DNA of 39,314 nucleotides. It comes from an uncultured Pelagibacteraceae bacterium (lineage in GTDB: Bacteria > Pseudomonadota > Alphaproteobacteria > Pelagibacterales > Pelagibacteraceae). This document shows, one piece after another, positions 10,320-19,528 of the stretch (its first letter is position 1; each line of letters starts with the position of its first letter). The stretch spans positions 1 to 39,314 of the forward strand of contig CACLSX010000007.1 in NCBI GenBank assembly GCA_902609705.1. Direction: 5' to 3'. The translations under genes were made by a program, and so were the position numbers. The notes beneath the pieces are model-generated. The model saw only the letters and a program-made list of their open reading frames with translations, was not told where the DNA came from and searched no databases.

Positions 10320-10332
10320 TAATTTGAATAAA

Positions 10333-10689
10333 ATGATTAAAGAAATTTTTACTTGGTGGAACAAACAAACATTTGGCACAAGACTAAATACAATTTTATT
10401 TGGAAAATTAGTCGGCGAAGACAATTCAGGTAATAAATATTATGAGAGCAAGTCAGGAAAAAGATGGGTTATTTACAACGGGGAAGTCGAAGCATCAAAA
10501 ATACCAAGCGAATGGTATTCTTGGATGCATTATACGGGAAATAAAATTGAAAACAGTCATGAATTAGACAAATATAGTTGGCAAAAAGAGCATATGCCAA
10601 ATCAAACAGGAACAGAAAATTCCTATCATCCAAATAAAAACAAAAGTAAAAATGCTTCAAACAAAAAATACACTTCTTGGAAAAGTTAA
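10333..10689 (+). CDS. NADH:ubiquinone oxidoreductase 17.2 kDa subunit (NDUFA12 family)
   Basis: FTWWNKQTFGTRLNTILFGKLVGEDNSGNKYYESKSGKRWVIYNGEVEASKIPSEWYSWMHY; ATG 10333 or TTG 10324. Confidence 0.88.
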   Translation: MIKEIFTWWNKQTFGTRLNTILFGKLVGEDNSGNKYYESKSGKRWVIYNGEVEASKIPSEWYSWMHYTGNKIENSHELDKYSWQKEHMPNQTGTENSYHPNKNKSKNASNKKYTSWKS

Positions 10690-11059
10690 AGTTTATATAC
10701 TTGTTTTTTTTTCTTATTATTTGTTAATGACCAATTCTTTAAGTGAAAATAATTCACGTACAGAAAATTACGCTGTTTTAACAATACTAGACAAAATAAA
10801 CTCTCAGAGTGATATTGTAGAGATTGAGGTTGGGAAGGAATATAAATTTAAAAATTTATCTATAAACATTCTTAAATGTAATAATTCAAAATTTGATGAT
10901 GATCCGGAAGTTACAGCTTACATGCAAGTAAGAGATATAGTAAACAAAGATGAGAATAAGGTGTTCATTTTTAATGATTGGACATTCGCCTCATCTCCAT
11001 CTATTAGACCTTTTGATCATCCTGTGTATGATATTTGGTTAAAAAAATGTTATTCTTAG
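10652..11059 (+). CDS. DUF2155 domain secreted protein
   Basis: Signal peptide followed by AVLTILDKINSQSDIVEIEVGKEYKFKNLSINILKC...FNDWTFASSPSIRPFDHPVYDIWLKKC; follows NDUFA12 as in many alphaproteobacteria. Confidence 0.75.
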   Translation: MLQTKNTLLGKVKVYILVFFSYYLLMTNSLSENNSRTENYAVLTILDKINSQSDIVEIEVGKEYKFKNLSINILKCNNSKFDDDPEVTAYMQVRDIVNKDENKVFIFNDWTFASSPSIRPFDHPVYDIWLKKCYS

Positions 11060-12393
11060 AGTAACTTTTCTTTATCAAGCCAACTCACATTAAAATCTGA
11101 ATCTAAAAATTTTTTGTGATTTAAAAGTATTTTATGCAAGTCTATTGTTGTTTTAATACCCTCTATAACAAATTCATCAAGGGATCTCCGCATTCTTTGA
11201 ATTGCTTCAGTTCTATTCCTTCCATGACATATTACTTTACAAATCATGCTGTCATAATATGGAGTTACTCTATAGCCTTGAAATATAGCTCCATCTACCC
11301 TTGTTCTAAAACCTGAAGGTTGATGACACATGGTAATTTCTCCTGGCGAGGGTTGGAAATTTTTGCTTACATCTTCAGCATTTATTCTACACTCAATTGC
11401 GTGACCTCTTGGCTTAATATCTTCTTGTTTTAAAGCTGTGTTACCATCATATGCAATCCAGATCTGTTCTTTTATCAAATCTATGCCTGTAACAACTTCT
11501 GTTACTGGATGTTCTACTTGTATTCTTGTGTTCATTTCTAAAAAATAAAATTTTCCATCTTCAAAAATAAATTCTACTGTCCCAGCTCCTTCATATCCAA
11601 TTTGGCTTACCATTTTTACTGTTTTATCAAAAAGCTCATTTCTTATTTGATTATTAAGCAATGGACTGGGAGTTTCTTCAATTAATTTTTGATGTCTTCT
11701 TTGAATAGAGCAATCCCTTTCATGCAAATGCACTGTTCTATTTTTTCCTGATAATACTTGAACCTCAATATGTCTTGGATTTTGAAAATATTTTTCAATA
11801 TATACTTCATCATTACCAAAAAATTTTTTTGCTTCAGTTTTTGCTGTCAGGAATAAGTTTTCAAATTCATCTTCTTTTGTGACAACTTTCATACCTTTTC
11901 CTCCACCTCCTCCAGCAGCTTTTATTAAAACTGGATAACCTATTTCTTTACATATTTTTCTTGCTTCATTAAAATCAGATACACCTCCATTAGATCCTTC
12001 AATCACTGGAAGACCGTATTTTTTTGCAATTTTTTTTGCTTCAATTTTATCACCCATCATTTTAATCAATGAAGATGATGGGCCAATGAATTTAATTTTG
12101 TTCTGCTCAAGTATTTTAGCGAATTCATAATTTTCAGATAAAAAACCATATCCTGGATGAACAGCTTCAGAATTTGTTAATTCAATAGCTGACATAATAG
12201 CTGGAATGTTCAAATAACTATTTGCAGCTTGATGAGGACCGACACATATACTTTCATCAGCCAATCGTACATGCATACTGTTTCTATCAACATCAGAATG
12301 AATAGCTACAGTTTGAATACCCCATTCTTTGCAAGCTCTAATAACTCTAACAGCTATTTCACCTCTATTTGCAACAAGAATTTTTTTGAACAT
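11056..12393 (-). CDS. accC: Acetyl-CoA carboxylase, biotin carboxylase subunit
   Basis: FKKILVANRGEIAVRVIRACKE, KAAGGGGGKGMKVV, FLEMNTRIQVEHPVTE. Confidence 0.96.
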   Translation of the reverse strand: MFKKILVANRGEIAVRVIRACKEWGIQTVAIHSDVDRNSMHVRLADESICVGPHQAANSYLNIPAIMSAIELTNSEAVHPGYGFLSENYEFAKILEQNKIKFIGPSSSLIKMMGDKIEAKKIAKKYGLPVIEGSNGGVSDFNEARKICKEIGYPVLIKAAGGGGGKGMKVVTKEDEFENLFLTAKTEAKKFFGNDEVYIEKYFQNPRHIEVQVLSGKNRTVHLHERDCSIQRRHQKLIEETPSPLLNNQIRNELFDKTVKMVSQIGYEGAGTVEFIFEDGKFYFLEMNTRIQVEHPVTEVVTGIDLIKEQIWIAYDGNTALKQEDIKPRGHAIECRINAEDVSKNFQPSPGEITMCHQPSGFRTRVDGAIFQGYRVTPYYDSMICKVICHGRNRTEAIQRMRRSLDEFVIEGIKTTIDLHKILLNHKKFLDSDFNVSWLDKEKLL

Positions 12394-12395
12394 TA

Positions 12396-12818
12396 TTACT
12401 CAATTATTGCTATTGTATGTCCATATTCAACAGGCTGACCATCCTCAACACAAATTTGTTTTACAGTTCCAGCTACTGGTGATGGAACATGATTCATTGT
12501 TTTCATAGCTTCAACAATCATTATTGTGTCACCTTTATTAATTTTTTTCCCAACTTCTACGAATTTTTTTCCACCTGGCTCTGGTGCTAAATATGCCGTT
12601 CCTATTATAGGAGATGGAACTTTAGTACCAACAATATTGTCTGATTTAACATTTTCTGATTTTATTTCAGATTTTATTTCTTTAACTGTAGCTACGTTTG
12701 TTCCAGAAAATTTTGATACTTTAACTTTTACATCTTTTTCAGTATATTCAATTTCGGTGAGATTAAATTCATCTAAGTATTCAGTAAGTTCTTTGATTAT
12801 ATTTTTATTTATTTTCAT
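12396..12818 (-). CDS. accB: Acetyl-CoA carboxylase biotin carboxyl carrier protein
   Basis: C-terminal biotinyl domain with VEAMKTMNHVPSPVAGTVKQICVEDGQPVEYG. Confidence 0.95.
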   Translation of the reverse strand: MKINKNIIKELTEYLDEFNLTEIEYTEKDVKVKVSKFSGTNVATVKEIKSEIKSENVKSDNIVGTKVPSPIIGTAYLAPEPGGKKFVEVGKKINKGDTIMIVEAMKTMNHVPSPVAGTVKQICVEDGQPVEYGHTIAIIE

Positions 12819-13248
12819 TTAACATTTCATGCATAGAATTTATGGCTAAAATATATCCATTTGTTCCTAAACCACAAATAATTCCAGTGACTACTCCACT
12901 TATTAATGATTTATGGCGAAATTCCTCCCTTTTATAAATATTCGATATATGAAGCTCAATTATTTTACCTTTAAATACATCTAGAGCATCTCTAATCGCA
13001 ACTGAAGTGTGACTATACCCACCTGCATTAATTATAATTCCATCAAATTCTTTTCTTGCGCTTTGTATAATATTAACTATTTCTCCCTCAACATTTGATT
13101 GTTTTATTTCAAGAGTTAAATTTAGTTCTAATGATTTTTTTTCACACATATCTTTTATGTATTTATAATCTTTGCTACCATATTGTGATTGTTCTCTTTC
13201 ACCTAATAGATTAAGATTAGGACCATTAATGATTAATACTTTATTCAC
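12805..13248 (-). CDS. aroQ: 3-dehydroquinate dehydratase, type II
   Basis: VLIINGPNLNLLGEREQSQYGS, IIINAGGYSHTSVAIRDAL, IELHISNIYKREEFRHKS; GTG start at 13248 is better supported than ATG at 13395. Confidence 0.94.
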   Translation of the reverse strand: MNKVLIINGPNLNLLGEREQSQYGSKDYKYIKDMCEKKSLELNLTLEIKQSNVEGEIVNIIQSARKEFDGIIINAGGYSHTSVAIRDALDVFKGKIIELHISNIYKREEFRHKSLISGVVTGIICGLGTNGYILAINSMHEMLNENK

Positions 13249-13264
13249 GAGATCTTTATAATAT

Positions 13265-13483
13265 ATGAATACTAAAAATAAAATAAAAATAACAGTAAAT
13301 GGTAAACAAATGCAGGTTATTTCTAAATTTCCATTAAAGAGTTTAATCACAAAATTAAAAATGCCATTAAACAAAATAGCAATAGAATTAAACAAAAAAA
13401 TAATAGATAAAAAAAAAATTTCTAAGATTCAATTAAAAAAACGAGATAAAATAGAAATAGTCCATTTCATTGGTGGGGGATAA
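13265..13483 (+). CDS. thiS: Sulfur carrier protein ThiS
   Basis: 72 aa ubiquitin-like ORF ending ...EIVHFIGGG, directly followed by thiG. Confidence 0.85.
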   Translation: MNTKNKIKITVNGKQMQVISKFPLKSLITKLKMPLNKIAIELNKKIIDKKKISKIQLKKRDKIEIVHFIGGG

Positions 13484-14256
13484 TGGTTGATAAAAAATTT
13501 AAGATAGCAAATAAAAAATTTAAATCTCGCTTAATTGTAGGGACTGGAAAATATAAAAGTTTTAATGAGTGTGCAAAAGCAATAAAAAGTTCAGGCGCAG
13601 AAATAGTTACAGTAGCAGTAAGAAGAGTTAACATTTCAAATAAAAATAAAGCCAGATTAATGGATTATATTGATCCAAAAAAAATAACATATTTACCAAA
13701 TACTGCTGGATGTTTTACGGCAGAAGATGCAATTAGAACTTTAAGATTAGCAAGAGAAATAGGCGGTTGGAAATTAGTGAAATTGGAAGTATTAGGAGAT
13801 AAAAGAAATCTTTTTCCTGAAATGATTGAAACATTGAGATCAACGGAATTGTTAACAAAAGAGGGCTTTAAAGTAATGGTTTATTGTAATGATGATCCTT
13901 TAATGGCTAAGAGATTAGAGAGTGCTGGAGCGGTTGCTATTATGCCACTCGCTGCTCCGATTGGCTCAGGCTTAGGAATACAAAATAAAGTAAATATTAA
14001 AATTATAAGAAAACAAACTAAATTACCTCTAATAATTGATGCAGGTTTAGGACAAGCTTCAGATGCTAGTATTGCAATGGAATTAGGATGCGATGGAGTA
14101 TTAATTAATACTGCAATTGCAAAAGCAAAAAATCCTATTCAAATGGCTGAAGCAATGAAATTAGCAGTTATCTCTGGTAGAAAATCTTTTTTATCAGGAA
14201 GAATTAGTCCAAATTTATTTGGATCCGCATCAACAACCAACAAAGGTATCATTTAG
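13483..14256 (+). CDS. thiG: Thiazole synthase ThiG
   Basis: [59 protein letters not shown]. Confidence 0.96.
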   Translation: MVDKKFKIANKKFKSRLIVGTGKYKSFNECAKAIKSSGAEIVTVAVRRVNISNKNKARLMDYIDPKKITYLPNTAGCFTAEDAIRTLRLAREIGGWKLVKLEVLGDKRNLFPEMIETLRSTELLTKEGFKVMVYCNDDPLMAKRLESAGAVAIMPLAAPIGSGLGIQNKVNIKIIRKQTKLPLIIDAGLGQASDASIAMELGCDGVLINTAIAKAKNPIQMAEAMKLAVISGRKSFLSGRISPNLFGSASTTNKGII

Positions 14257-16015
14257 TTTTCTTTTTATAGAATTTTTTTCTAAATTTTCTTTTTTTAAAT
14301 ATTTTTCTGTCTTTATTTTTTTTATTGATATCTTCGTTTTTAATTTCTTTTTTTATTAACTCAAGATTTTCTACTTTTTCAATCTTATCTAAAACTTTTT
14401 TTGTCTTAGATTTGAATTCTATTATATAGTCTTCTAAGTTTAAATTATTATCGTTATTTAGATTAATTTTTGCTTTATGCTTTTTTTCAAAATATTTAAC
14501 TACTTCTTGATAATTATCTAATATATGCCTTTCAATTTTGTCATTTACACTTAATTCAACTAATTTAGCGTTGTGCTCTAGTGATTTTATTTCTATTAAT
14601 TTAAGAATTTTTAAAACGAATGTTTCATCTGTTAGTTTCATATGCCATTTAACATTACTTTCTCTCAACCTTTGTCTTGACATTTCAAGAAGTCCAAAAT
14701 TACTTATTCTTCCTATTTGAATCCTGGCCCTATCATTTCTACATTTTTCTTTTAATCTTCTTTCTACCTGTCTTCTATTATTAAAATTCAACATATCTAT
14801 GAAATCAATTATTATTAAACCTGACAGATCTCTAATTTTTATCTGTCGAGCTATTTCCTCTGCTGCTTCTATATTTGTATCATAAGCTGTATTTTCTACA
14901 TTTTTTTGCTTTATAGATTTCCCTGAATTGACATCAATAGATACCAGAGCTTCTGTTGGATTAATTACTAAATATCCACCAGATGTTAATTTTACTTCTG
15001 TCTCAAAAATTTCAAATAATTTTTTTTCGATATTTTCTTTATAAAATAATGGTACTTTATCTCTGTATTTTTTTACTTTTTTAATTTGTTTTGGCATCAT
15101 CATCTTTAAGTAATTTTTTGTTTTTTGATATCCCTCATTACCCTCAACATATATATTTTGTGTATCATCATCATACATATCTCTAATACATCTTTTGATA
15201 ATATCACTTTCTTGATGAATAAGTGATGGTGCAATTGAATTTAAAGCATTTTCCTTTATTTGATTCCAAACTTTAATTAAATTTTTTAAATCATTATCTA
15301 TTTCATTTTTTGTTTTATTAGATCCTGCAGTTCTAACAATAATTCCCATTTCTTTTGGAATTGTTATTTCATTTAAAATATTTCTTATTTTCTTTCTTTC
15401 CCCTGGATTAAAAATTTTTCTTGAAATTCCTCCACCTTTAGCAGTGTTAGGCATTAAAACTATATATTTACCTGCAATTGATATAAAAGTACTTAACGCA
15501 GCTCCCTTTAACCCTCTTTCATCTTTTAAAACTTGTACCAAAATTACCTGATTAGGCTTTATAACTTCTTGAATTTTATATCTTTTAGATGGAAACTTTT
15601 TTTGGGTACTTAATTTTTCTTTTTCATCATCTTCCTTTTTTTCAACAGGATCATCAATTTTTATTTGCTCTTTACCCTCAAGAATTTTATCTTCTATATT
15701 TTGACTTTCTTTAGATAGCTCTTCTCTAACTCTTTCTTCTTCCTCTTTAATTTTTTCTAGATCACTTAGTGGCAATTGATAGTAATCTGACTGAATATCG
15801 TTAAAGGATAAAAAACCATGTCTTTCTCTTCCAAAGTCCACAAATGCTGCTTGTAGAGAAGGCTCTATTCTGCTTACTTTTCCTAGGTATATGTTGTTCT
15901 TAATTAAAGTATTATTTAAGCTTTCATACTCATAATCTTCAATGTGATTATTGCTTTTAAGAACGACTCTAGTCTCATTTGGATGCGATGCATCAATGTA
16001 TAAATTTTTAGACAT
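14249..16015 (-). CDS. rne: Ribonuclease E/G family endoribonuclease
   Basis: N-terminal S1 region with charged insertion ([17 protein letters not shown]), catalytic-core blocks [12 protein letters not shown] and [17 protein letters not shown]; short basic C-terminus. Confidence 0.88.
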   Translation of the reverse strand: MSKNLYIDASHPNETRVVLKSNNHIEDYEYESLNNTLIKNNIYLGKVSRIEPSLQAAFVDFGRERHGFLSFNDIQSDYYQLPLSDLEKIKEEEERVREELSKESQNIEDKILEGKEQIKIDDPVEKKEDDEKEKLSTQKKFPSKRYKIQEVIKPNQVILVQVLKDERGLKGAALSTFISIAGKYIVLMPNTAKGGGISRKIFNPGERKKIRNILNEITIPKEMGIIVRTAGSNKTKNEIDNDLKNLIKVWNQIKENALNSIAPSLIHQESDIIKRCIRDMYDDDTQNIYVEGNEGYQKTKNYLKMMMPKQIKKVKKYRDKVPLFYKENIEKKLFEIFETEVKLTSGGYLVINPTEALVSIDVNSGKSIKQKNVENTAYDTNIEAAEEIARQIKIRDLSGLIIIDFIDMLNFNNRRQVERRLKEKCRNDRARIQIGRISNFGLLEMSRQRLRESNVKWHMKLTDETFVLKILKLIEIKSLEHNAKLVELSVNDKIERHILDNYQEVVKYFEKKHKAKINLNNDNNLNLEDYIIEFKSKTKKVLDKIEKVENLELIKKEIKNEDINKKNKDRKIFKKRKFRKKFYKKKTK

Positions 16016-16096
16016 AATTTTAAAGATTTTTTCATATATTAATTTAATAAATTCTGTGCCTTAACAATAACAAATTCATAGAATATTTAAACCAAA

Positions 16097-18430
16097 ATGC
16101 AAAGAATTTTAAAAAGAATAATAATATTTGGATTACTCTCATCAACTTTAATTTTAGTGCTAATTATATCTGTACTTTGGACATATTCTAATAAATTGCC
16201 AGATTACAAATATCTTAAAAGTTATAAACCTCCAGTATCTAGCAAGCTATATTCTGGAAATGGAGAATTGGTTAGTGATTTTTCATCTGAAAAAAGAATA
16301 TTCGTACCATACACAGCTATATCTCAAACAGTAATTAATGCTTTTTTATCTGCAGAAGACAAAAACTTTTTTGATCATCCTGGAGTTGATGCAAAGGGTG
16401 TTGTTAGAGCGATAAAAAATAATATTTTTAACATTATTTATTCAAAAAGACTTGAGGGAGCTTCAACAATTACACAACAAGTTGCGAAAAATTTTCTTTT
16501 GTCTAATGAAATTAGTATTGATAGGAAAATAAAAGAAGCAATACTAGCTTTCAGAATAGAGCGTGTTCTTTCAAAAAAAAGAATATTAGAGCTTTATTTA
16601 AATCAAATTTATTTAGGTGAAGGAAGTTATGGAATAGCATCTGCAAGTTTAAGATATTTTGACAAACCTATTAGTGAACTTAATTATGCAGAAGCTGCTC
16701 TGTTAGCTGCTCTCCCTAAAGCTCCAAGTAAATATAACCCATATAAAAATCCTGAGTTGGCAAAATTTAGAAGAAATTTGGTTTTAAAGAATATGCTTGA
16801 TAATAGATTTATTAATAAAGTTGAATATTCTAAATTAACAGAAATTGAAATTAAATTGAAAAAAAGAAAAAAAATTTATTTAGAGGATTCAAGGTATTAT
16901 GTAGAAGATGTAAGAAAAAAAGTGATTGATAATTATGGTTTTGATAAAGTGTATAAACAAGGTTTTAATATTAAAACTCCCCTAGATTTAAATTTACAAA
17001 AAATCGCAACACAATCATTAAGAAAAGGTCTTCAAGAATTCGATAAAAGAAAAGGTTGGAGAGGCGCATTAACAAATAAAAAATATAAAAATTGGAAAAA
17101 AGATCTTTCAAAATTTTATTTAGAAAAATCATTAGAATGGGAATTAGCGATTGTTAAAAGAATTGATAAATTTGAGACAGTTATTGAAACACAAAATAAC
17201 AAAATAGGTATTATAAATTTTAATGATATAGACTGGACACGAAAAGAATTTAAATCTTTATTTAAAAAAAATGATATAATATACGTAAAGGAAATATCTG
17301 AAGGAAACTATACATTAAAACAATTACCTGATGTAAATGGTGGAATAGTGGTAATGGATCCTTATAGTGGGAGAGTTCTGGCGCTATCTGGAGGTTTTAG
17401 TTTTAAAAAAAGTGAATTCAATAGAGCCTCACAGGCAAAGCGTCAACCTGGATCCGCTTTTAAACCATTTATATATGCTCTTGCATTAGAAAACAATTTT
17501 TTGCCAAATACGTTAGTTTTAGATGCTCCAATTGTTTTGGATCAAGGTAATGATTTAAAAATGTGGAAACCAGAAAATTATGGAAAAAAATTTTATGGAC
17601 CATCAACCTTAAGAACTGGTATTGAGAAATCAAGAAATTTGATGACAGTCAGAATAGCACAAGAACTCGGAATAGATAAAATTGTAAATTTTTCAAAAAA
17701 ATTAAATATTTATGAAAATCCTGACGAACTAATGTCTGTATCTTTAGGTTCAGCAGAGACCACTCTGTTAAAAATCACAAGTGCATATTGTTCATTTTTA
17801 AATGGTGGGAAATTAGTTAATCCAATTTTAATTGATAGAATTCAAGATAGCGAAGGAAAGACAATATTTAATAATGAAAAAAGATATTGTGAAAATTGTG
17901 ACTTTATCTCTTATGAAGGAAAAAACATTCCTATAATTAAAAGTAAGTATCAACAAATTTTTTCTCCTCAAACCGCATATCAAATAACTTCGATGTTAAA
18001 AGGGGTTATAGAGAGAGGAACAGGAAAAGGTTTGAAAGACTTAAATCTTGAATTAGCCGGAAAGACTGGAACAACAAATAAAAATACTGACACTTGGTTT
18101 ATAGGATACACATCAAACCTGGTTGTAGGTGTTTACATAGGTTACGATAATCCTAGAAGTCTAGGTAGATTTGAGACTGGTTCAAAAACTGCAATGCCAG
18201 TGTTTAAAGATTTTATCAAAAATACAGCCAATACTTATAATGCTAGACCTTTTAAAGTTGCAGATAATATAAAAATGATGGTAATTGATGCCAACACTGG
18301 AGAAAAAGCCAATTCAAGAACAAAAAATTCAATAATTGAAGCTTTTAAAAAAATTGATGATAAATCGGATATTTTAACTAATAATATTGACAGTAGATTT
18401 AACACTTCAAATATATTAAAATTTTATTAA
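16097..18430 (+). CDS. mrcA: Penicillin-binding protein 1A (transglycosylase/transpeptidase)
   Basis: SAEDKNFFDHPGVD, EGASTITQQVAKNFLLS, RQPGSAFKPFIYALAL, LAGKTGTTNKNTDTWFIGYT. Confidence 0.96.
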   Translation: MQRILKRIIIFGLLSSTLILVLIISVLWTYSNKLPDYKYLKSYKPPVSSKLYSGNGELVSDFSSEKRIFVPYTAISQTVINAFLSAEDKNFFDHPGVDAKGVVRAIKNNIFNIIYSKRLEGASTITQQVAKNFLLSNEISIDRKIKEAILAFRIERVLSKKRILELYLNQIYLGEGSYGIASASLRYFDKPISELNYAEAALLAALPKAPSKYNPYKNPELAKFRRNLVLKNMLDNRFINKVEYSKLTEIEIKLKKRKKIYLEDSRYYVEDVRKKVIDNYGFDKVYKQGFNIKTPLDLNLQKIATQSLRKGLQEFDKRKGWRGALTNKKYKNWKKDLSKFYLEKSLEWELAIVKRIDKFETVIETQNNKIGIINFNDIDWTRKEFKSLFKKNDIIYVKEISEGNYTLKQLPDVNGGIVVMDPYSGRVLALSGGFSFKKSEFNRASQAKRQPGSAFKPFIYALALENNFLPNTLVLDAPIVLDQGNDLKMWKPENYGKKFYGPSTLRTGIEKSRNLMTVRIAQELGIDKIVNFSKKLNIYENPDELMSVSLGSAETTLLKITSAYCSFLNGGKLVNPILIDRIQDSEGKTIFNNEKRYCENCDFISYEGKNIPIIKSKYQQIFSPQTAYQITSMLKGVIERGTGKGLKDLNLELAGKTGTTNKNTDTWFIGYTSNLVVGVYIGYDNPRSLGRFETGSKTAMPVFKDFIKNTANTYNARPFKVADNIKMMVIDANTGEKANSRTKNSIIEAFKKIDDKSDILTNNIDSRFNTSNILKFY

Positions 18431-19528
18431 TGGAACAAGAAATCATAAATATAAAATCTGATATTGAAAAAACGAGTCAAAGAATAAAGGAGTTTCTTTG
18501 AAAAGAATGATATTTCTCAAAAAATAAAAAATTTCATCAAACTAATAGAAAAACCTGATTTTTGGCAGAATAAAAAATATGCTGAAAAAATTCTTAAAGA
18601 GAAAACAAATTTTGAAAAACTTTTAAATAGCTACGATTTGATATCAAGAGAAAGCAAGGATTTGTTTGATATACATAATCTAGCAATTGAAGAAAATAAC
18701 AATGAAATAATTAAAGAAACTGAGATAAATATTAAAAATATATTTAATAAAATAAAGCAAATTGAAATCAGATGTTTTTTATCAAATGAAAACGATACTT
18801 TTGATAGTTATCTAGAATTTCACGCAGGTGCCGGAGGGACTGAAAGTCAAGATTGGGCTGATATGTTAAGAAGAATGTATATGAAGTGGGCAAACAAAAA
18901 AAATTTTAAAATTGAAATTATTAGTGAACATAAAGGAGATGAAGCAGGAATAAAATCCTCAATAATAAAGATTAGTGGAGATTACATAAATGGATTATTA
19001 AAAAATGAGTCAGGAATACATAGGTTGGTTAGAATTTCTCCTTTTGATTCTGGTGCTAGGCGTCATACAAGTTTTGCCAGTGTTTGGGTATATCCTGTTA
19101 TTTCTGAGAATATAGATATTGAAATTTTGGAAAAAGATTTAAGAATAGATACCTATCGATCTAGTGGTGCTGGAGGACAACATGTAAATACAACTGACAG
19201 CGCAGTAAGAATTACACATTTACCAACTAAAATTGTGGTACAATGTCAAAATGAAAGGTCTCAACATAAAAATAAAGAAACTTGTATGAATATGTTAAAA
19301 GCTAGACTTTATGATTATGAGTTAAAGAAAAAAGAAAAAGAGAATAAAAATATTGAAAATTCTAAATCAGACATCGGTTGGGGTCATCAAATCAGATCAT
19401 ATGTATTACATCCTTATAAAATGGTAAAGGATAATAGAACTAATTTTGAAAGTTCTAGTCCTGAAAAAGTATTGGACGGTGAAATAGATAATTTTTTAGA
19501 AAGTTCTTTATATAAATTAAATGCGTAA
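18430..19528 (+). CDS. prfB: Peptide chain release factor 2, expressed through a +1 programmed frameshift (join 18430..18498, 18500..19528)
   Basis: Second frame carries RSSGAGGQHVNTTDSAVRITHLPT (GGQ) and SPFDSGARRHTSFASV. Frame 0 from ATG 18430 is MEQEIINIKSDIEKTSQRIKEFL* ending CTT TGA; +1 frame continues EKNDISQKIKNFIKLIEKPDFWQNKKYAEKILKEK. Confidence 0.95.
18489..18501 (+). promoter_or_regulatory. prfB +1 frameshift element: internal SD GGAG, 3-nt spacer TTT, CTT slip codon, in-frame TGA
   Basis: Sequence GGAG TTT CTT TGA A matches the layout of the E. coli prfB autoregulatory site (SD, 3 nt, CTT TGA). Confidence 0.93.

Noticed and set aside
12805-13395. 196-aa AroQ with an N-terminal hydrophobic extension
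   Set aside because: The extension is antisense to thiS; AroQ homology begins at the GTG at 13248.
13265-14256. Possible novel thiamine-related system at thiS-thiG
   Set aside because: This is the ordinary ThiS/ThiG pair; absence of thiF or thiC nearby is not informative within a 39-kb window.
18638-19528. Treating prfB as an N-terminally truncated gene or pseudogene starting at 18638
   Set aside because: The upstream ATG, internal SD and CTT TGA shift site restore a full RF2; the stop is programmed.
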